Source of the DNA: Trichopria drosophilae
Lineage: Eukaryota; Arthropoda; Insecta; Hymenoptera; Diapriidae
Assembly: GCA_030407085.1 (NCBI GenBank)
Contig: CM059584.1
Coordinates: 108,313,001 to 108,377,000 of the forward strand
Direction of reading: 5' to 3'
Length of the DNA stretch: 64,000 nucleotides
Shown here: in pieces, positions 46,593 through 59,860 of the stretch
How positions within the stretch are numbered: position 1 is the first letter of the stretch
How the letters are laid out: every line of letters begins with the position of its first letter
Program-made: the position numbers and the translations under genes
Notes under the pieces: generated by a model
The model's database searches: none
What the model was told of the DNA's origin: nothing
What the model saw: only the letters and a program-made list of their open reading frames with translations

Positions 46593-47482
46593 ACTTCGAC
46601 CCAGACAAGTCTGGACGAAGTATTGAATTTGGTCACTTCGGGCAAAAAAATTGCCATATAGTTTTTCATCAAATGTCGACGTTTCAGACCCTAAGGAACC
46701 CAAATCAACAATAAAAAAATTTGTGTCCGTGATCTTGTACGTACGTACGTCCGTACGTCCGTACGTCCCGTTTTTTTGTCTCGCGATAACTCGCGAACGG
46801 ATAAGCGTATTGACATAATTTTTTTTAAAAAAAACGCGTCTTGGCATAACTTAGATCTGATTAGATTTTGGAGCAGATCCACCCGTCCATTACTAAAAAA
46901 AATTAGCCTCAATTAAGTTTCTTTGTAGTTTTTTGCATTTATTTTGAAAAATACAAATTTTGTTAAAAAATGTTTCAAACAAAAAAGATAGAGCATGAAA
47001 TTCTCTACAAAAAAGATTGTATGCAATTTTCATTGTCTGAAAAAGTATTGAATTTGGTCATCGCGGCAAAAAAATTACCCTATTGTTTTTCATCAAATTT
47101 CGACGTTTCGACACCCTATCCCCCAGGGTAGTCTTTGCCAGCCCCTCGGGCGCGGTGATCACCTACGGGTGCAAAGTTCTTTTACGCCCTTGATACGAAA
47201 ATAACTATTTCGATATATCTAAAAGATGTCTTATAGTATCTAAAAGATATCCGTCAGAGATCTTTTCGACACTTTCAAGATATCTTTGACGAATTATATG
47301 TATATATATTGTATATATAATATCATAATAATACAAACAGTAATTAGTAAAACGCAGTAAACATGTAATATGCATCGAATAGTCTATTACAATACAAGTG
47401 CTTGAAGTAAGTGTTTTGCAACTTTTATTTATTAATACTTCGGCTGGCCTGTTGTCGGGGTCGAAGTTTTGAAAAAGCTCAT
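46593..47482. mobile_element. ACTTCGACCC repeat, copy 2
   Basis: Near-identical in order and sequence to 25911-26822, with ACTTCGACCC at 46593-46602 and GGGTCGAAGT at 47458-47467. This copy keeps 'gaagtattgaatttggtcac' near the start, which copy 1 lacks, has an extra CCGTACGT unit (46740-46770), and lacks about 60 bp present in copy 1 near 26330. Minus-strand frames (46584-46847, 46691-46912) match parts of the copy 1 frame but in different phases. Confidence 0.7.
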
Positions 47483-49138
47483 TTATTAATTTCGATTAAT
47501 CCGGCAAATAGATTACACCGTTCGGCGAAAAATGACTTGCATTCTGATTCAAGCATTTAACATAACATAAGTTTGTAAATTTTTTATCGATAAACACAAA
47601 TCGATCCTAAAAAATGGCCCATCACGTTCAGGCAAATCGGTTTAAAAAACTAAAAGTGTGCGAATGCCAGTACAGTCCGTGCAAAATCATGATACGCGAA
47701 AATCTATGGCTGCGTTACTGTCTTTACGATTTGATTTTATGCAGTCGAAGATTAAAGCCAAGTTAGAAATTGGGAGCAAATAAATTTCACTTCTAGATCT
47801 AATCTGAAACTAGAAAGCAGGGTTTTTATTTTTTATAATACATGTCGCTATTAAGGAACATGGAATGATAGTTTTTTTTTTAATTAATGATAATTTTCTA
47901 ACGTATTCCTATGAAAGTCAAAATTACGGATTGTCTACTGAACGTCGTAAAATAACTGTAGTGTGTGTAATCCGTTAATTTACGAGTCTATTCATATTGA
48001 AATCCCTCAAATAGTACATTATGCAACAAGTGCATGTTCATAAAGTATGAGATGCACGTACTCAAGTTACCTACGATCTTTTATCTGCCAAGTTGGACAT
48101 AAAGTTTGAAATACGTACATAAAATGGACAGATGGCAAATTTTCTTTTTACGCATTGAAAACCACCTGGAAGTATTTAAGAGGATGCCATAAATTGCGAA
48201 AATGAAACACACTGACAGATGGAGCTATCGTCGTCGTCTAAGAAAATTATTCCAATTATTATTAAAACTGCAATAAGCTTAGAAATGACGTTACGGTAAC
48301 TATTGGAACGGAACGTTGAAATTTCGCAATTTGTGAAAATATTAAACCTTTGATCAACGTAAAAAGTAGTTTGTCCACTAGATAAATGTAACAGCATGCA
48401 ATGAGACTTTGTGAGAAAAACACAATATTATAGACAAGATTTTGGAATAAAAGCAGATTCATTCACTCAAAGAAATCATTGACAGTTCATCCCTGCAAGT
48501 GAGAGAACGGTGCTGTATAACAACTTTGTAATTTATAATAATAAATATTATAAAACTGCAGTCAATTTATAGTGATTTACATTGTTATATTTAACAATTA
48601 CTGAGATTGAAATGAACATTTTATATTAAGCGCTCTGGAGTGTTCCAAATGTGAATAAACTCATTAAAACATGCATTTTTCTTTACATAGAAAACAGTTG
48701 AAATTGAATTTTTAGGGGCTTGTGAGATCGCTGTTCACGAATCTGACCTCAGATTTTCAACATAAAAGAATTGCAGATCTAAGCGGGGAAACATGCAATA
48801 TAGTACAGGTGCGTTTAAAAAACTGAATTCAGAACAGTAATAAATGAACCAGCAAAAATCAAATTATACAATTGTTCAATAATTTATTTTCACCATTGAC
48901 GATTGTAAAGGAATTTGAATTTCTTATAACTCGTGTGCAAAACGTATTTTCGCATTTCTCACACTTATTATAGCACATGGATGATATGTCTAACACATTT
49001 TCGTCCGGAAAGTACGAAGTTGGGACGAAATTTTCAACATCGCAACAAATGATCCTACCGCCTTTAAATAAAAATAAAACTGTTCAAGATCTGTAGTTTC
49101 AGACGAAGTGTCCGAAATGAATCAGACACTATCAAGTG
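47483..49138. other. no gene seen; one core-repeat fragment
   Basis: AT-rich. A copy of the GATCGCTG...TCACGAATC core is at about 48715-48780. Short minus-strand frames at 48176-48462 show no motif. Confidence 0.35.
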
Positions 49139-49253
49139 CGCAATTAATATTGATTGAAAAATTACAAAAAACATTATAATGAGGTCGGCGTGATGATATC
49201 AATTCCAAAGTTTAAAACAAGTTTATTAGTTATCCGTAAATGGAATTGAGTTT
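49139..49253. repeat. dispersed repeat, partner at 56117-56222
   Basis: The stretch 'aatattgattgaaaaattac ... cattataatgaggtcggcgt ... atatcaattccaaagttt ... gtttattagttatcc' is repeated at 56117-56222 in the same orientation with few differences. The two copies lie on either side of the receptor gene. Confidence 0.7.
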
Positions 49254-49954
49254 TTAAAAAATCTTATTTATCCCGACCATCTGGATTAAAAACTACGGTT
49301 GGAGGTTGAAATTGCTCAATTTTCATTGTATAGGCACTAATGTGCGGGTTTTCTGGGGGGTTGAAATTTTTAATATTATCCTACGGAGGCCAAATTATGA
49401 TCAAGATTATAATAAATGTCACAACACCAAAAAACTCATATTCTAACTTTTAAGTATACCCAACTCTATCTTAATAATTAAGTGTACAGTATTCTTAATC
49501 TAAGAAATCTTCTAAACAATTTAAGAAGTTTTCTGAATGTGAGAGTATTCTTAAGAAAATGCTTTCTTAAAATAAGAATACTCATCAAAAAAACATTCTA
49601 ATTTTAAGAATACCAGATACTGTTGCAAATTTTGTAAGAAGAGATGCAAATATTCTTATATTACGCATATTTTCTTAGAAAAGAAAGAAAGAATTTTCTT
49701 ATAATAACTTCTACCTGTCACCAACAGGAATTTAACATGGCGAATTTCACTCTTGTCAATATTATCGGTCACGCCGTTATCGACTTTACCGACGGCGCAC
49801 CAATATGTTGACTATAAGGTTCATTCCGACAAGCTATGGAAGAGGTCTCTCATGTTTGACTTTTTTCGCGCAAGTATACACACGATGGTGCGAATAAGCA
49901 TATTAGCATATTAGCGTGTGAGTGTGTGTATGATATGTTAGTTTGTGATCATGT
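49254..49954. other. no feature seen
   Basis: AT-rich; repeated 'attcttaa'/'ttaagaata' phrases around 49470-49690 give a loosely repetitive texture. Confidence 0.35.
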
Positions 49955-51305
<1,351 letters not shown>

Positions 51306-51359
51306 ATGCAACATATCTTGCAGAGATATCCAATACGTCTGATCAAATCTCAAACAAAA

Positions 51360-53306
51360 ATGAGTAAATCGATGGGAATTATCGTACTTACTTTGTTGAT
51401 AAGAGAGGCAGTGTCCAGTGAACAGATAGAGTACTGGATGCAGCAGCTCAAAACTGCGCTGAAGAAAGATTTGCATGGAGAGTACTTGATGTTGGCACTT
51501 GATCAAAATACAAACAATCACCATCCCCAATTTTCAAATATAATTGAATCTCTCATCGAAGATATACCGTTAACCATAATTCCTCTACAAAACACGATTC
51601 ATTATAAAAATTTGAAAGAAATCTCTAATCTTATACAAATTACAAAATTTTTTGTGATATTGCATAATCCCAGTGATGTTCCTGATAGTACTTCCGTATA
51701 CTTTGAAGACGTCACCGCTTTCCTGAATAGTGTTTCAAGATGGAGAGGAAGAACCATACTGACTAGTGTGCGTCCCAAGGTTCTGATAATATTATGGCAA
51801 AGGGATCATTATAGTAAAAATTTTCGAGAATATTTGGAATATATATGGCGAAGACGAATCTTGGACTTGTCTATTCTTGTTGTACGGAAAGAAACTCAAA
51901 ATAAATCGTATCCATTGAATGCCACCGCTCCGATTTTACATATCTATAATCCATTTTCTGTTCAATATTACGAACAAATGCTAACTTCAGATATACAAAT
52001 ATTTCCTAACAAATTACTCAATCTTCATAAACACGAGATTAATATCAGCATTCACGATCATGAGGCCAGTTGTCAATCGATGATCGATAAATCATACATG
52101 GCATATATTTCTTCTTATATCGCGGACAGTATGAATTATAAGGAAACATTTTACCCATATGGGACCGGCGAGGACAAATTGAATCATTCCAAGAAGGTTC
52201 GTCTTTCTCGTGCATCATATGATGCAGAAGTAGGACTCGTAGATTACGTAGGATGTGCGCAATATGATCTGCACCGTGAATATCGAACACCGAAACATAT
52301 ATTTGGACTCTCAAATATTGTAGATTATAAATATGTTTGTTTGATAGCACCGTATAAACACCAAAATGAATTACATTTGGGAACTTCGGGGTTTGGTATA
52401 CTTATAACATTATTTTTTTTAGTTTTATTATTATCGGCAGCAACCAGAATATTAAAGTTTAAAAGTCCACTGTGGCAGTATATGCATATCATGGATATAC
52501 TACTGGGTATTCCCGTTCCCAGATTACCTCAACGACATATTGAACAATTTCTGTTTGGTTTTCTATGTATTCTATCAATGATGTATTCAACAGAATTACT
52601 TTCGGAAATTGTTAAAATAGATGTCATTAAGCAAGATGTCATGAAATTTGAATATTTTAGACAGGTTATTGAGAATCGTATACCATCTTCTGGAAGCTTA
52701 TTTTTATACCATGAAATTGATGTAAATGTCGACCCAAAGATGTTTATGATGTTTATGAATGAATCACAGCACATGCTCAAGCTTCCTACAATCAAGAAAT
52801 TAAGAGGACTTCTGCTATTTTCTAATTTATCTATTCTTAACTTTCAGTCTGAATATAAGAAACTTTATGACTTAATATACTTACATTTTAAAGAACCTCG
52901 TACTACTTGTATACGGGATTATATAAATGTCGTGAAAATATATATACCTGTATCCAAAACATCGCCAATTTATGAACGATTTAATGAAATATTGCATCAA
53001 GCGGAGGATACTGGTTTATATAATATATGGAATAAACAGCAACTGTATAATGAACATAATACATTCACATTAGATGATAATCTGCGGTCATCCCTGATAG
53101 AAGAGTGGGGACGAGATGAGTATACACAGAAGGTTGAAAGCGAAGATATGAAATTAGTTGAATCATTAGTTCTCTTCCATGGAGTGAGTATCGTAATATC
53201 ACTTATTGCTTTTCTTTTGGAAATTATTAAACATAACAAAAAATGTTTGCTTACTATGAGGAAAAATGTTCTAATCCTTAAAAAATATGTCCGTCGTCTC
53301 TTTTAA
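51360..53306 (+). CDS. divergent insect ionotropic receptor (IR)
   Basis: An intact, intronless frame of 648 residues from the chosen start. It has the layout of insect ionotropic receptors, chemosensory cation channels related to ionotropic glutamate receptors: a signal peptide (residues about 1-20, 'SMGIIVLTLL' core), a poorly conserved N-terminal domain, a first ligand-binding lobe (about 220-330), membrane segment M1 (343-364, 'GILITLFFLVLLL'), a short pore region with 'GIPVPRLP' (383-390), M3 (394-418), a second lobe (about 422-600) and M4 (601-623), then a short basic tail. I chose the methionine at 51360 because it starts the signal peptide and has A at -3; an in-frame methionine 18 codons upstream (51306) has a weak context. 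The classical glutamate-binding residues are not evident, which is usual for the divergent, often gustatory, IR class. The ligand cannot be told from sequence. No other IR is nearby. Confidence 0.85.
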   Translation: MSKSMGIIVLTLLIREAVSSEQIEYWMQQLKTALKKDLHGEYLMLALDQNTNNHHPQFSNIIESLIEDIPLTIIPLQNTIHYKNLKEISNLIQITKFFVILHNPSDVPDSTSVYFEDVTAFLNSVSRWRGRTILTSVRPKVLIILWQRDHYSKNFREYLEYIWRRRILDLSILVVRKETQNKSYPLNATAPILHIYNPFSVQYYEQMLTSDIQIFPNKLLNLHKHEINISIHDHEASCQSMIDKSYMAYISSYIADSMNYKETFYPYGTGEDKLNHSKKVRLSRASYDAEVGLVDYVGCAQYDLHREYRTPKHIFGLSNIVDYKYVCLIAPYKHQNELHLGTSGFGILITLFFLVLLLSAATRILKFKSPLWQYMHIMDILLGIPVPRLPQRHIEQFLFGFLCILSMMYSTELLSEIVKIDVIKQDVMKFEYFRQVIENRIPSSGSLFLYHEIDVNVDPKMFMMFMNESQHMLKLPTIKKLRGLLLFSNLSILNFQSEYKKLYDLIYLHFKEPRTTCIRDYINVVKIYIPVSKTSPIYERFNEILHQAEDTGLYNIWNKQQLYNEHNTFTLDDNLRSSLIEEWGRDEYTQKVESEDMKLVESLVLFHGVSIVISLIAFLLEIIKHNKKCLLTMRKNVLILKKYVRRLF

Positions 53307-53613
53307 AATTATTGGCAATCGAAACTAAAACAATAGTAGTAATAACAACCCATAAATAATGTGGATACTTCTTTACATGCAATTAACACGAATGCGATGA
53401 AATATATAATTATATGCCAACTATCGCGTGACATGGCTCAAAATTTCAAATGGGGGTTTATCCTACGATTAAAAAACGAACGTTTCGCATACGATAGGGT
53501 AAAATTACGTCAATATCAAATCAAAATATTGCATTTTCCATTGCTTGCATGAATCCATTTCATACGTTGAATTCTGTATATCAATTTAATTTTATGAACA
53601 GGTAGAATGCACG

Positions 53614-53619
53614 AATAAA
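53614..53619 (+). promoter_or_regulatory. candidate poly(A) signal of the IR gene
   Basis: AATAAA, the first canonical signal downstream on the plus strand, about 308 bp after the stop. ATAAATA near 53351 is a weaker alternative. Placement is by motif only. Confidence 0.35.
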
Positions 53620-53969
53620 TAATCTTTGTTTACATTTACAATTCAAGATGAAAATTTTTGGACAGTTTTCTGCATGCACTACTATGTTAACAGCAATTCA
53701 TTTCGATGTTTAACGGTTTAATAATCGTAAAAAAAAATATTTTTGTCGTTAAGTGTCAAAGTATGGCTATTTTAATTTGAGACATAATGATATTGCACAA
53801 ACATCAAACACCAAGCAAGCTTATAAATAACTTTTCTTCTATATCCCAATGTACATACCAGACTATCCATAGAATACATAAATTCAGTGTCCCCAAACCA
53901 AAAACTTTTTTAATATAATCCAGTATGCCGGAGATAATCGAAAAAACATCATGCATATACCATTAAATA

Positions 53970-54223
53970 CACTCAGAGAATTTTTCTTGTTAAAAGTCCC
54001 GTACTGTCTAGTTGAAGTGGGATACACTAGCAATATGATCAAAAGTGACATACTAATATTCAAAATTAACTTACAGTATGGGACTTTTCAATGTAAAAAT
54101 CGCAAATTTTCAATCCCAGTATGCTAATTTTTAATAGTCAGTATGGCACTTTTGCACTTATTGCAAGTATATCCCGCTGGAACTAAACAGTATTGGACTT
54201 TTTTCATAGAAATTCTCTCAGTG
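53970..54223. mobile_element. palindromic MITE with CACTCAGAGAA termini
   Basis: CACTCAGAGAATTTTT at the left and AAATTCTCTCAGTG at the right are inverted, and the arms continue through 'aaaagtcccgtactgt' / 'acagtattggactttt' and 'gtgggatacact' / 'agtatatcccgc'. A central part also pairs. No coding capacity and no clear target duplication. Confidence 0.7.
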
Positions 54224-54439
54224 TTACAAATACACGTTTTTAAGGGCTTCAAGCTTTGTACGCGCCAATATGTATGAATCAAAATTTCATCACTGCTCTA
54301 ATGCCCCGTAGAATCATTGGCGAACATTTTTAACGAATTCCTTGAATCAGCACGTCTTAAATAATTAGTGAAAATATATGAGTAAGGCATTTAACAACTT
54401 TATATACTTAAATTATCAATAAAATTAAAGATCTTTTTT

Positions 54440-55720
54440 TATCTCAATGTTTAATAATCCCAATAAATTAGAAAATGGTGTATATTTATTTCGATAAGGG
54501 GAAAACTCGGCCAGAAGAATCTGAAATAAGTGTAAAAGATAATGTCATTAAATCTAGTAAATCGGTGCGATTTCTTGGAATCCGGTTTATTAACAATTTA
54601 TCGTTTCAAGATCTCATTATTTATATACATGCCAAAAGCTCTCGCTCTTTAAAAATAATATTATTTTTTAGAAGAACATGATGGCGAACTGACCCAACGA
54701 AACTCATAATAATGTACAAGAGTCTCGTTCGCTCCATCTTAGATTATGGAAGCTTCGTGTACTTTCCAACTCACGCTGTCAGGAAAACTGGAGCCAATTT
54801 AATACGCAGCCATAATACTAGCACTAGCACGCACTTTCTGTGCTCCAGGTACTTAAATAAAATTTACTTACTAAAAAAAAAATAACGAATCAAAATATTA
54901 AAATTGGCGGTAGAGCCTAGTACTGCGTATTAAAACCTCCGGCAATACTGCAGACCAAATATACTCCGGTAAACACTACAATATGCACTTATATGATTAC
55001 AATAACCTAACTAACCAGATTCCAATAAATACTACCTTTGGCGAGACGCTCAAAGAGGACAAGAATCCGAATTTAACGGTAGATAAACTGGTAGAAGATG
55101 AAAATGCTTTTGGACTATTCACAGACAGAAGTAAGATAAAACACGAAGAAGCATAAATAACGAAGTTTCAATATTCACCCGCGAATGCATTGCACTAATT
55201 GATGAGCTGGATATGGCCTTAGCCCAATCGCAACAGAATATCATTATCTTCACGGATTCCTTAAGTATCCGTATCACTTTAGGAAGCAATGGATTGGAGG
55301 TTTTAAGTAACCCTTACATCTATATTCTCAGTCCAAATGCCTCGAACTCATATTGAGGAGCTCAAACAATAAGAACCATTTCATAATATATTGGTTTCCA
55401 GCTCATATTGGTATCCAAGGCAATGAACTAGCGGACCAACGCATGACTGACAAAGATCCATCTATAATATTTAAAATCCCGTATACACAGACTTTCGATC
55501 TAGAGCGAAAGCAACAACAATCGAAAATAATACCAACTTAAAAAAAATCTACCACGAATAGCTATAAACACAATTGTAGCTTTAATAAATCGCTGACGAA
55601 AACAAAGGTCGTCAACAATTCTCAATGTTAATGCGGTAGCGCAGAGCAAGACCTAAATCACATATTATGGCAATGGCCCTTATTTAATACATAATGCAGC
55701 GAATTTATCCGCCAACTTTG
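54440..55720 (+). pseudogene. decayed Jockey-type LINE (RT C-terminus and RNase H)
   Basis: Frames in order: 'KSSKSVRFLGIRFINNLSFQ' (about 54560-54615), the thumb region of Jockey-group reverse transcriptases; then 'MYKSLVRSILDYGSFVY' (about 54713-54765); then RNase H blocks 'AFGLFTDRSK' (about 55108), 'NIIIFTDSL' (about 55240) and 'IYWFPAHIGIQGNELADQRM' (about 55386-55447), which includes the conserved H..I.GNE.AD. The C-terminal zinc-knuckle-like 'CGSAEQDLNHILWQ' follows near 55632. Many stops and frame changes are needed, and the endonuclease and catalytic RT core are missing, so it is an old 5'-truncated copy. Confidence 0.75.
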
Positions 55721-55764
55721 CCGGGAAAAATTGTATTTACCTTTTTGATGCACGTGTCCGTAAA

Positions 55765-55856
55765 GTATCTACTTTACGGACAGACTCTTTTTAGTTCGTA
55801 AAGTGTGATTTTACGCACAATCTCTACTCGGTCCGTAAAATTGAACTGTACGGCCT
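55765..55856. repeat. CCGTAAAGT hairpin cluster
   Basis: 'ccgtaaagtatctactttacgg' (55769-55790) is a perfect hairpin stem; related 'cgtaaagtgtgattttacg' (55798-55816) and 'ccgtaaaattgaactgtacgg' (55831-55852) follow. It could be one small MITE or the 3' tail of the LINE before it. Confidence 0.6.
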
Positions 55857-55870
55857 AGGACCGAAAAGTA

Positions 55871-57125
55871 CTATTAACTGCGGATAAACTGCTTTGTACA
55901 CTAATAACCAGAATATGTAAACCGCTACTTAAGTATTTCACAAATTGTAATTTATTTTATAAAAACTTGTTACTATTCAGTAAAATAATCTGAACTAGAG
56001 ATTAAAATTATATACTAAAACATAAATAAAAAAACAAGTTAGAATTACGTGTTCTTATTTTTGTACAATAATAAAAAAATCGAATATATCGAGCATTTCA
56101 AATTTACCATTGTCTTTGCTTCAATCAATATTGATTTAAAAATTACAAAAAAACATTACAATGAGGTCGGAGTGATCATATCAATTCCAAAGTTTTAAAC
56201 GAGTTTATTAGTTATCCATAATTTCTTCCTTTTAAATATTTTTAAGATATGTGTTAACGTTGACTGATATTTCTATATTTTCAAGCTTATAAGAAATTAT
56301 TTTGCACATATACTTGTAGTTAAAAAATCGAATTAGATAAGCATTATATAATTAATGGCTGTTTAATCAAGCTATGACAATCTTTTTGTATGAGAAATGG
56401 AAAATATTTTTTCATACAAAAATTAGTAATGCTTGGATGAATTTATACTTGCACATATTTTATTAATATTTCACCTTGTGTACACTTCATATAGCACTCT
56501 ATATATTTCATTCCTGAGTAAGTGAATAGTACATTGTTTCCATTGGGAACAAAATAACTCGGGCTTAGGAGGGTTAACACCGAAAATCCATACATTTTCT
56601 CGTTAAGGTTTCTCGAATATATATGAAATGTGATAATTTTCAAATTGAGTTTTGTAGTCATTAAAAAGCGTTATGTTTTGCGTGGAACTTATGTCAATAA
56701 CGAGTGTGTGAAAATTATTTTACAGTTCTAGCAGACTGTAAAATGAACATCTACCTGAAATATCAACTGTAACATGCACTTCATTATGTAAGAAGGTGTT
56801 TATAAATATATGTTATCCAAAAACTCAATCTGATATTGTTTTGTATTATCTCAGTCTCTGCGTAGTCGCAATTTGACTTTCATGAATTTGTATATTTATG
56901 TATTAATATATTATATGTATTGTATATTTGTATATTTATTTATATTTCTATGTATTAATGTTCCCTCTACATTTTTCTTATATCTATGATGCGTACTAGT
57001 CTCTTTTTAGATGAATTATTTCAACTTATCGAAGTCCTAGCTGAGTTCTACAAACTTAAAATAATTATTTAAAATTTTACTATGTGTGTTATTCTGAAGT
57101 TAGTAAGTGTGTTGGTTTACCATGT
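55871..57125. other. no gene seen; second copy of dispersed repeat
   Basis: AT-rich. 56117-56222 is the partner of the repeat at 49139-49253. A minus-strand frame of 72 residues (56443-56661) has no known motif. Confidence 0.4.
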
Positions 57126-57515
57126 GTGTTTTTTTTTTTTTTTTTTATTATTTTTTTTGTATTTATTAATTAACGGGCGGAGTCGCCCTTTTTACTCACT
57201 CGTTGCTGTATCGTATATCGTAAGATTTTGGGAGAGCTAAAGATCGACATAGAAAGATGGCGCCATACTTGACATTTGTGTATGAAATGTAAGACTGCAG
57301 ATACCTACACCAAGTCCAGCGGCGGTCATGAGTCGCTTTCCGCCAGATAAACAATATTTTCGAAACGTAAACAAACCACGTGGCTCGTCTTACCAACAGC
57401 AAGGTGCTGCTTGAAAACGGAATCGAAAAATTGTTCACCAGACGGGGATCGAACTCACGACCTACGACTTCGTAGTACAGTGCGTTAACCGCCTGAGTCA
57501 CGAAGCCGATGTTTT
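57126..57515 (-). mobile_element. tRNA-derived SINE
   Basis: On the minus strand the 5' head (57515 to about 57430) carries a pol III box A, TGACTCAGGCGG, and a box B, GTTCGATCC, at tRNA-like spacing. The body follows and the element ends in an A-rich tail, seen as a long T run (57128-57147) on the plus strand, preceded by a small CGGGCGGAGTCGCCC hairpin (57174-57188). This is the standard SINE layout. The acceptor stem of a real tRNA does not form. No target duplication was confirmed. Confidence 0.7.
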
Positions 57516-57869
57516 GATTATTAAACTGTGAGTTTGCTAATGCGTTTCTTGTATTACAGCGTGTTATTCTCCACATCAACGCGTTCATTTAAAGCCTAAC
57601 ATATAAAACAATCTGGGGCATGTTGTAGGGATAATTTATAAGTAGTCTTGTACTAATAATGTACAGAGAAAGAGAACCATAGTGTCGGTAACCAAACGTC
57701 GGTTTACGCCACTTGTTGTGTCGATAATTGACCGTTGAACAAAATGGCGAAAATCAGTATTCTAATCTATTAGAACAGAATTTTAAAGCGGACGAAGAGT
57801 ATGGTCTGGGATTTTCGATTTTTTCTTCGCTTGAGTGGTCCCACGGCAGTATCTTCCTTAGCACGAGTT

Positions 57870-58080
57870 TTTGAAAAGGCCGGAGAACAAAGTTCCGAAA
57901 ATCAAAACTCCAAAAGGCTAAAATTTTGATTTGCGTGAGTCCAAGGTATATTAATTTGCTTTCGTTTTGCCAAATTTTCAAAGACAAAGTGAAGAAAATC
58001 ACGCTGGAGTTATGCTATATCGAAATTTTGGCCTTTCGGTATGTTGATTTTCGGAACTTTGTTCACCTGCCTTTGAAAAT
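57870..58080. repeat. small foldback
   Basis: 'gaaaaggccggagaacaaagttccgaaaatcaaaactcc' at the left pairs imperfectly with 'gattttcggaactttgttcacctgcctttgaa' at the right, with 'aaaattttgat' / 'atcgaaatttt' inside. Reading frames on both strands (57754-58267) come with it; none has a known motif. Confidence 0.6.
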
Positions 58081-59030
58081 AATGGCTGGATGCAGAATCA
58101 AGTTGGACGGTGCTTTTCCATTTGGTGAAGCTGGGAAAATTCTCGAGAAGCACAAACCGAGGGGTGCCCTGTGCTGGGCCGCGAGATGGAACTTGATCCT
58201 CGGCAAAATTCGAGGTAACAATTTTTTCATTTTCGATCACGTGCTTTGGTGTATATTCGCCAACTAGTTCTCATCAATTTATAATTTTCCGGTGGTCTAC
58301 ACTTTAAATTTGGTTGTCATCGACTATCTGCATCTGATGAATCTACGAATGCAATATGCCCGATAGTTATGAGGAGTGGAAACAAGACGAAAAAGGCAAA
58401 ATGGACGCTGTGAATCACGCCGAGAATATTAAAAGAAGTGGCTAATTCGACACAAGGAATTGTCTGTATCAATTTTTAACGTTTACGTCTGTGACCAGAT
58501 CTCCAGTTTTTTATATTAATATAATATGCTTCGGGTTCTCTTTCTCTCGGGTAAAATAAAAAGTTATAAGGATCATTTTTATATTCTCAAAATTCATGAC
58601 AAGTAGAAAAATATAATTCTATTTAAAAAAATTATTATTTTAATGCATGTTTGTGTGAGATTTTTCTGTCTATTTTGTTAATTATTTTGGTGATTTCTTT
58701 TGTGACCATCGAAAACTTTTAGTTTGTTCGTTACTCGCTCATGACGTCTCATAAAATCGTTACAATTTGTCATCGAATAATTGATAGCTAATTTATAGGT
58801 AGGATATTAAATTCAATTGAAAAGATAACACCTGTCTATTCATGAAGTAACTTTATTCTTGAAGATAAATTTTGAAATTTGTAAGTTTATCGTAATGTAC
58901 GCTAAGTTAAGTACGGTCGACAAGACATAAAACTCGTTGATTCAGCGGCTCATTTAAATACAATGCGCCAAATGCACATATTTTTGTACACAGCGTGACT
59001 CTTTATATGAATTATTTCAGTACGAATATA
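58081..59030. other. no gene seen
   Basis: A GC-balanced 120 bp at 58090-58220 belongs to the frame noted with the foldback. The remainder is AT-rich. Confidence 0.35.
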
Positions 59031-59860
59031 TATGGGGCATTCTTTGTGAAAAAAGCCACCCCACCTGTCTAAAAATCAGAAACACCTACTTAGGTCTATT
59101 TGGGCTCAAATTGTAGCTTAGAGTGTGTAGTTTCAAAAAATCACTGGTACTTTCCGAAAAACAAAATGGCATGTTGCAATATGGCGCCCGAAATGCGTGA
59201 AGCACGAACCGACATTATGTATTTCGGTAAAAATTCATTCACAAGAACAAAGAAAACATTTTTTTTTATGCATATCGTACATTATTGTGTGCACTTTGCA
59301 TACGTATATTACACATTCAGAAATTCAATATGTCCGATTCAATATGGCGGACGGAATTTAAAATGTATCATTTTAATTAGAAAAGATGCGGTAACAGTGA
59401 AATTGTATCTGTTCATAAATTATTGTCACGAGAAACATGCATAATTTCGAGAAATTGCAGTAGAGGTTTTCTTTTTCTAATTTAATTTACTATAAGACCG
59501 AGTATTTTTCTAATTAAAATGATAAATTTTAAATTCCGTCCGCCATATTGAATCGGACATATTGAATTTCTGAATGTGTAATATACGTATGCAAAGTGCA
59601 CACAATAATGTACGATATGCATAAAAAAAAAATGTTTTCTTTGTTCTTGTGAATGAATTTTTACCGAAATACATAATGTCGGTTCGTGCTTCACGCATTC
59701 CGGGCGCCATATTGCAACATGCCATTTTGTTTTTCGGAAAGTACCGGTGATTTTTTGAAACTACACACTCTAAGCTACAATTTGAGCCCAAATAGACCTA
59801 AGTAGGTGTTTCTGATTTTTAGACAGGTGGGGTGGCTTTTTTCACAAAGAATGCCCCATA
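59031..59860. mobile_element. foldback with near-perfect 355-bp arms
   Basis: Left arm 59031-59384 and right arm 59506-59860 are almost exact inverted copies around a 121-bp spacer. The ends read TATGGGGCATTCTTTGTGAA and its complement. TA is present at both borders and may be the target duplication, as in Tc1/mariner-type MITEs. The arms include ATATGGCG and CAATATGGCGG phrases like the window's core repeat. The short frames in this stretch are mirror images of each other. High arm identity implies a young insertion or gene conversion between arms. Confidence 0.85.

Noticed and set aside
57436..57512. A functional tRNA gene on the minus strand
   Set aside because: Box A and box B are present, but the acceptor stem does not pair, and a SINE body with A-tail follows.
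57754..58267. Overlapping frames of 76-113 residues
   Set aside because: They span a small palindrome and have no motif; GC-balanced composition at 58090-58220 explains part of the openness.
59100..59791. Similar predicted proteins on opposite strands
   Set aside because: They are mirror copies made by the inverted arms of the foldback at 59031-59860.
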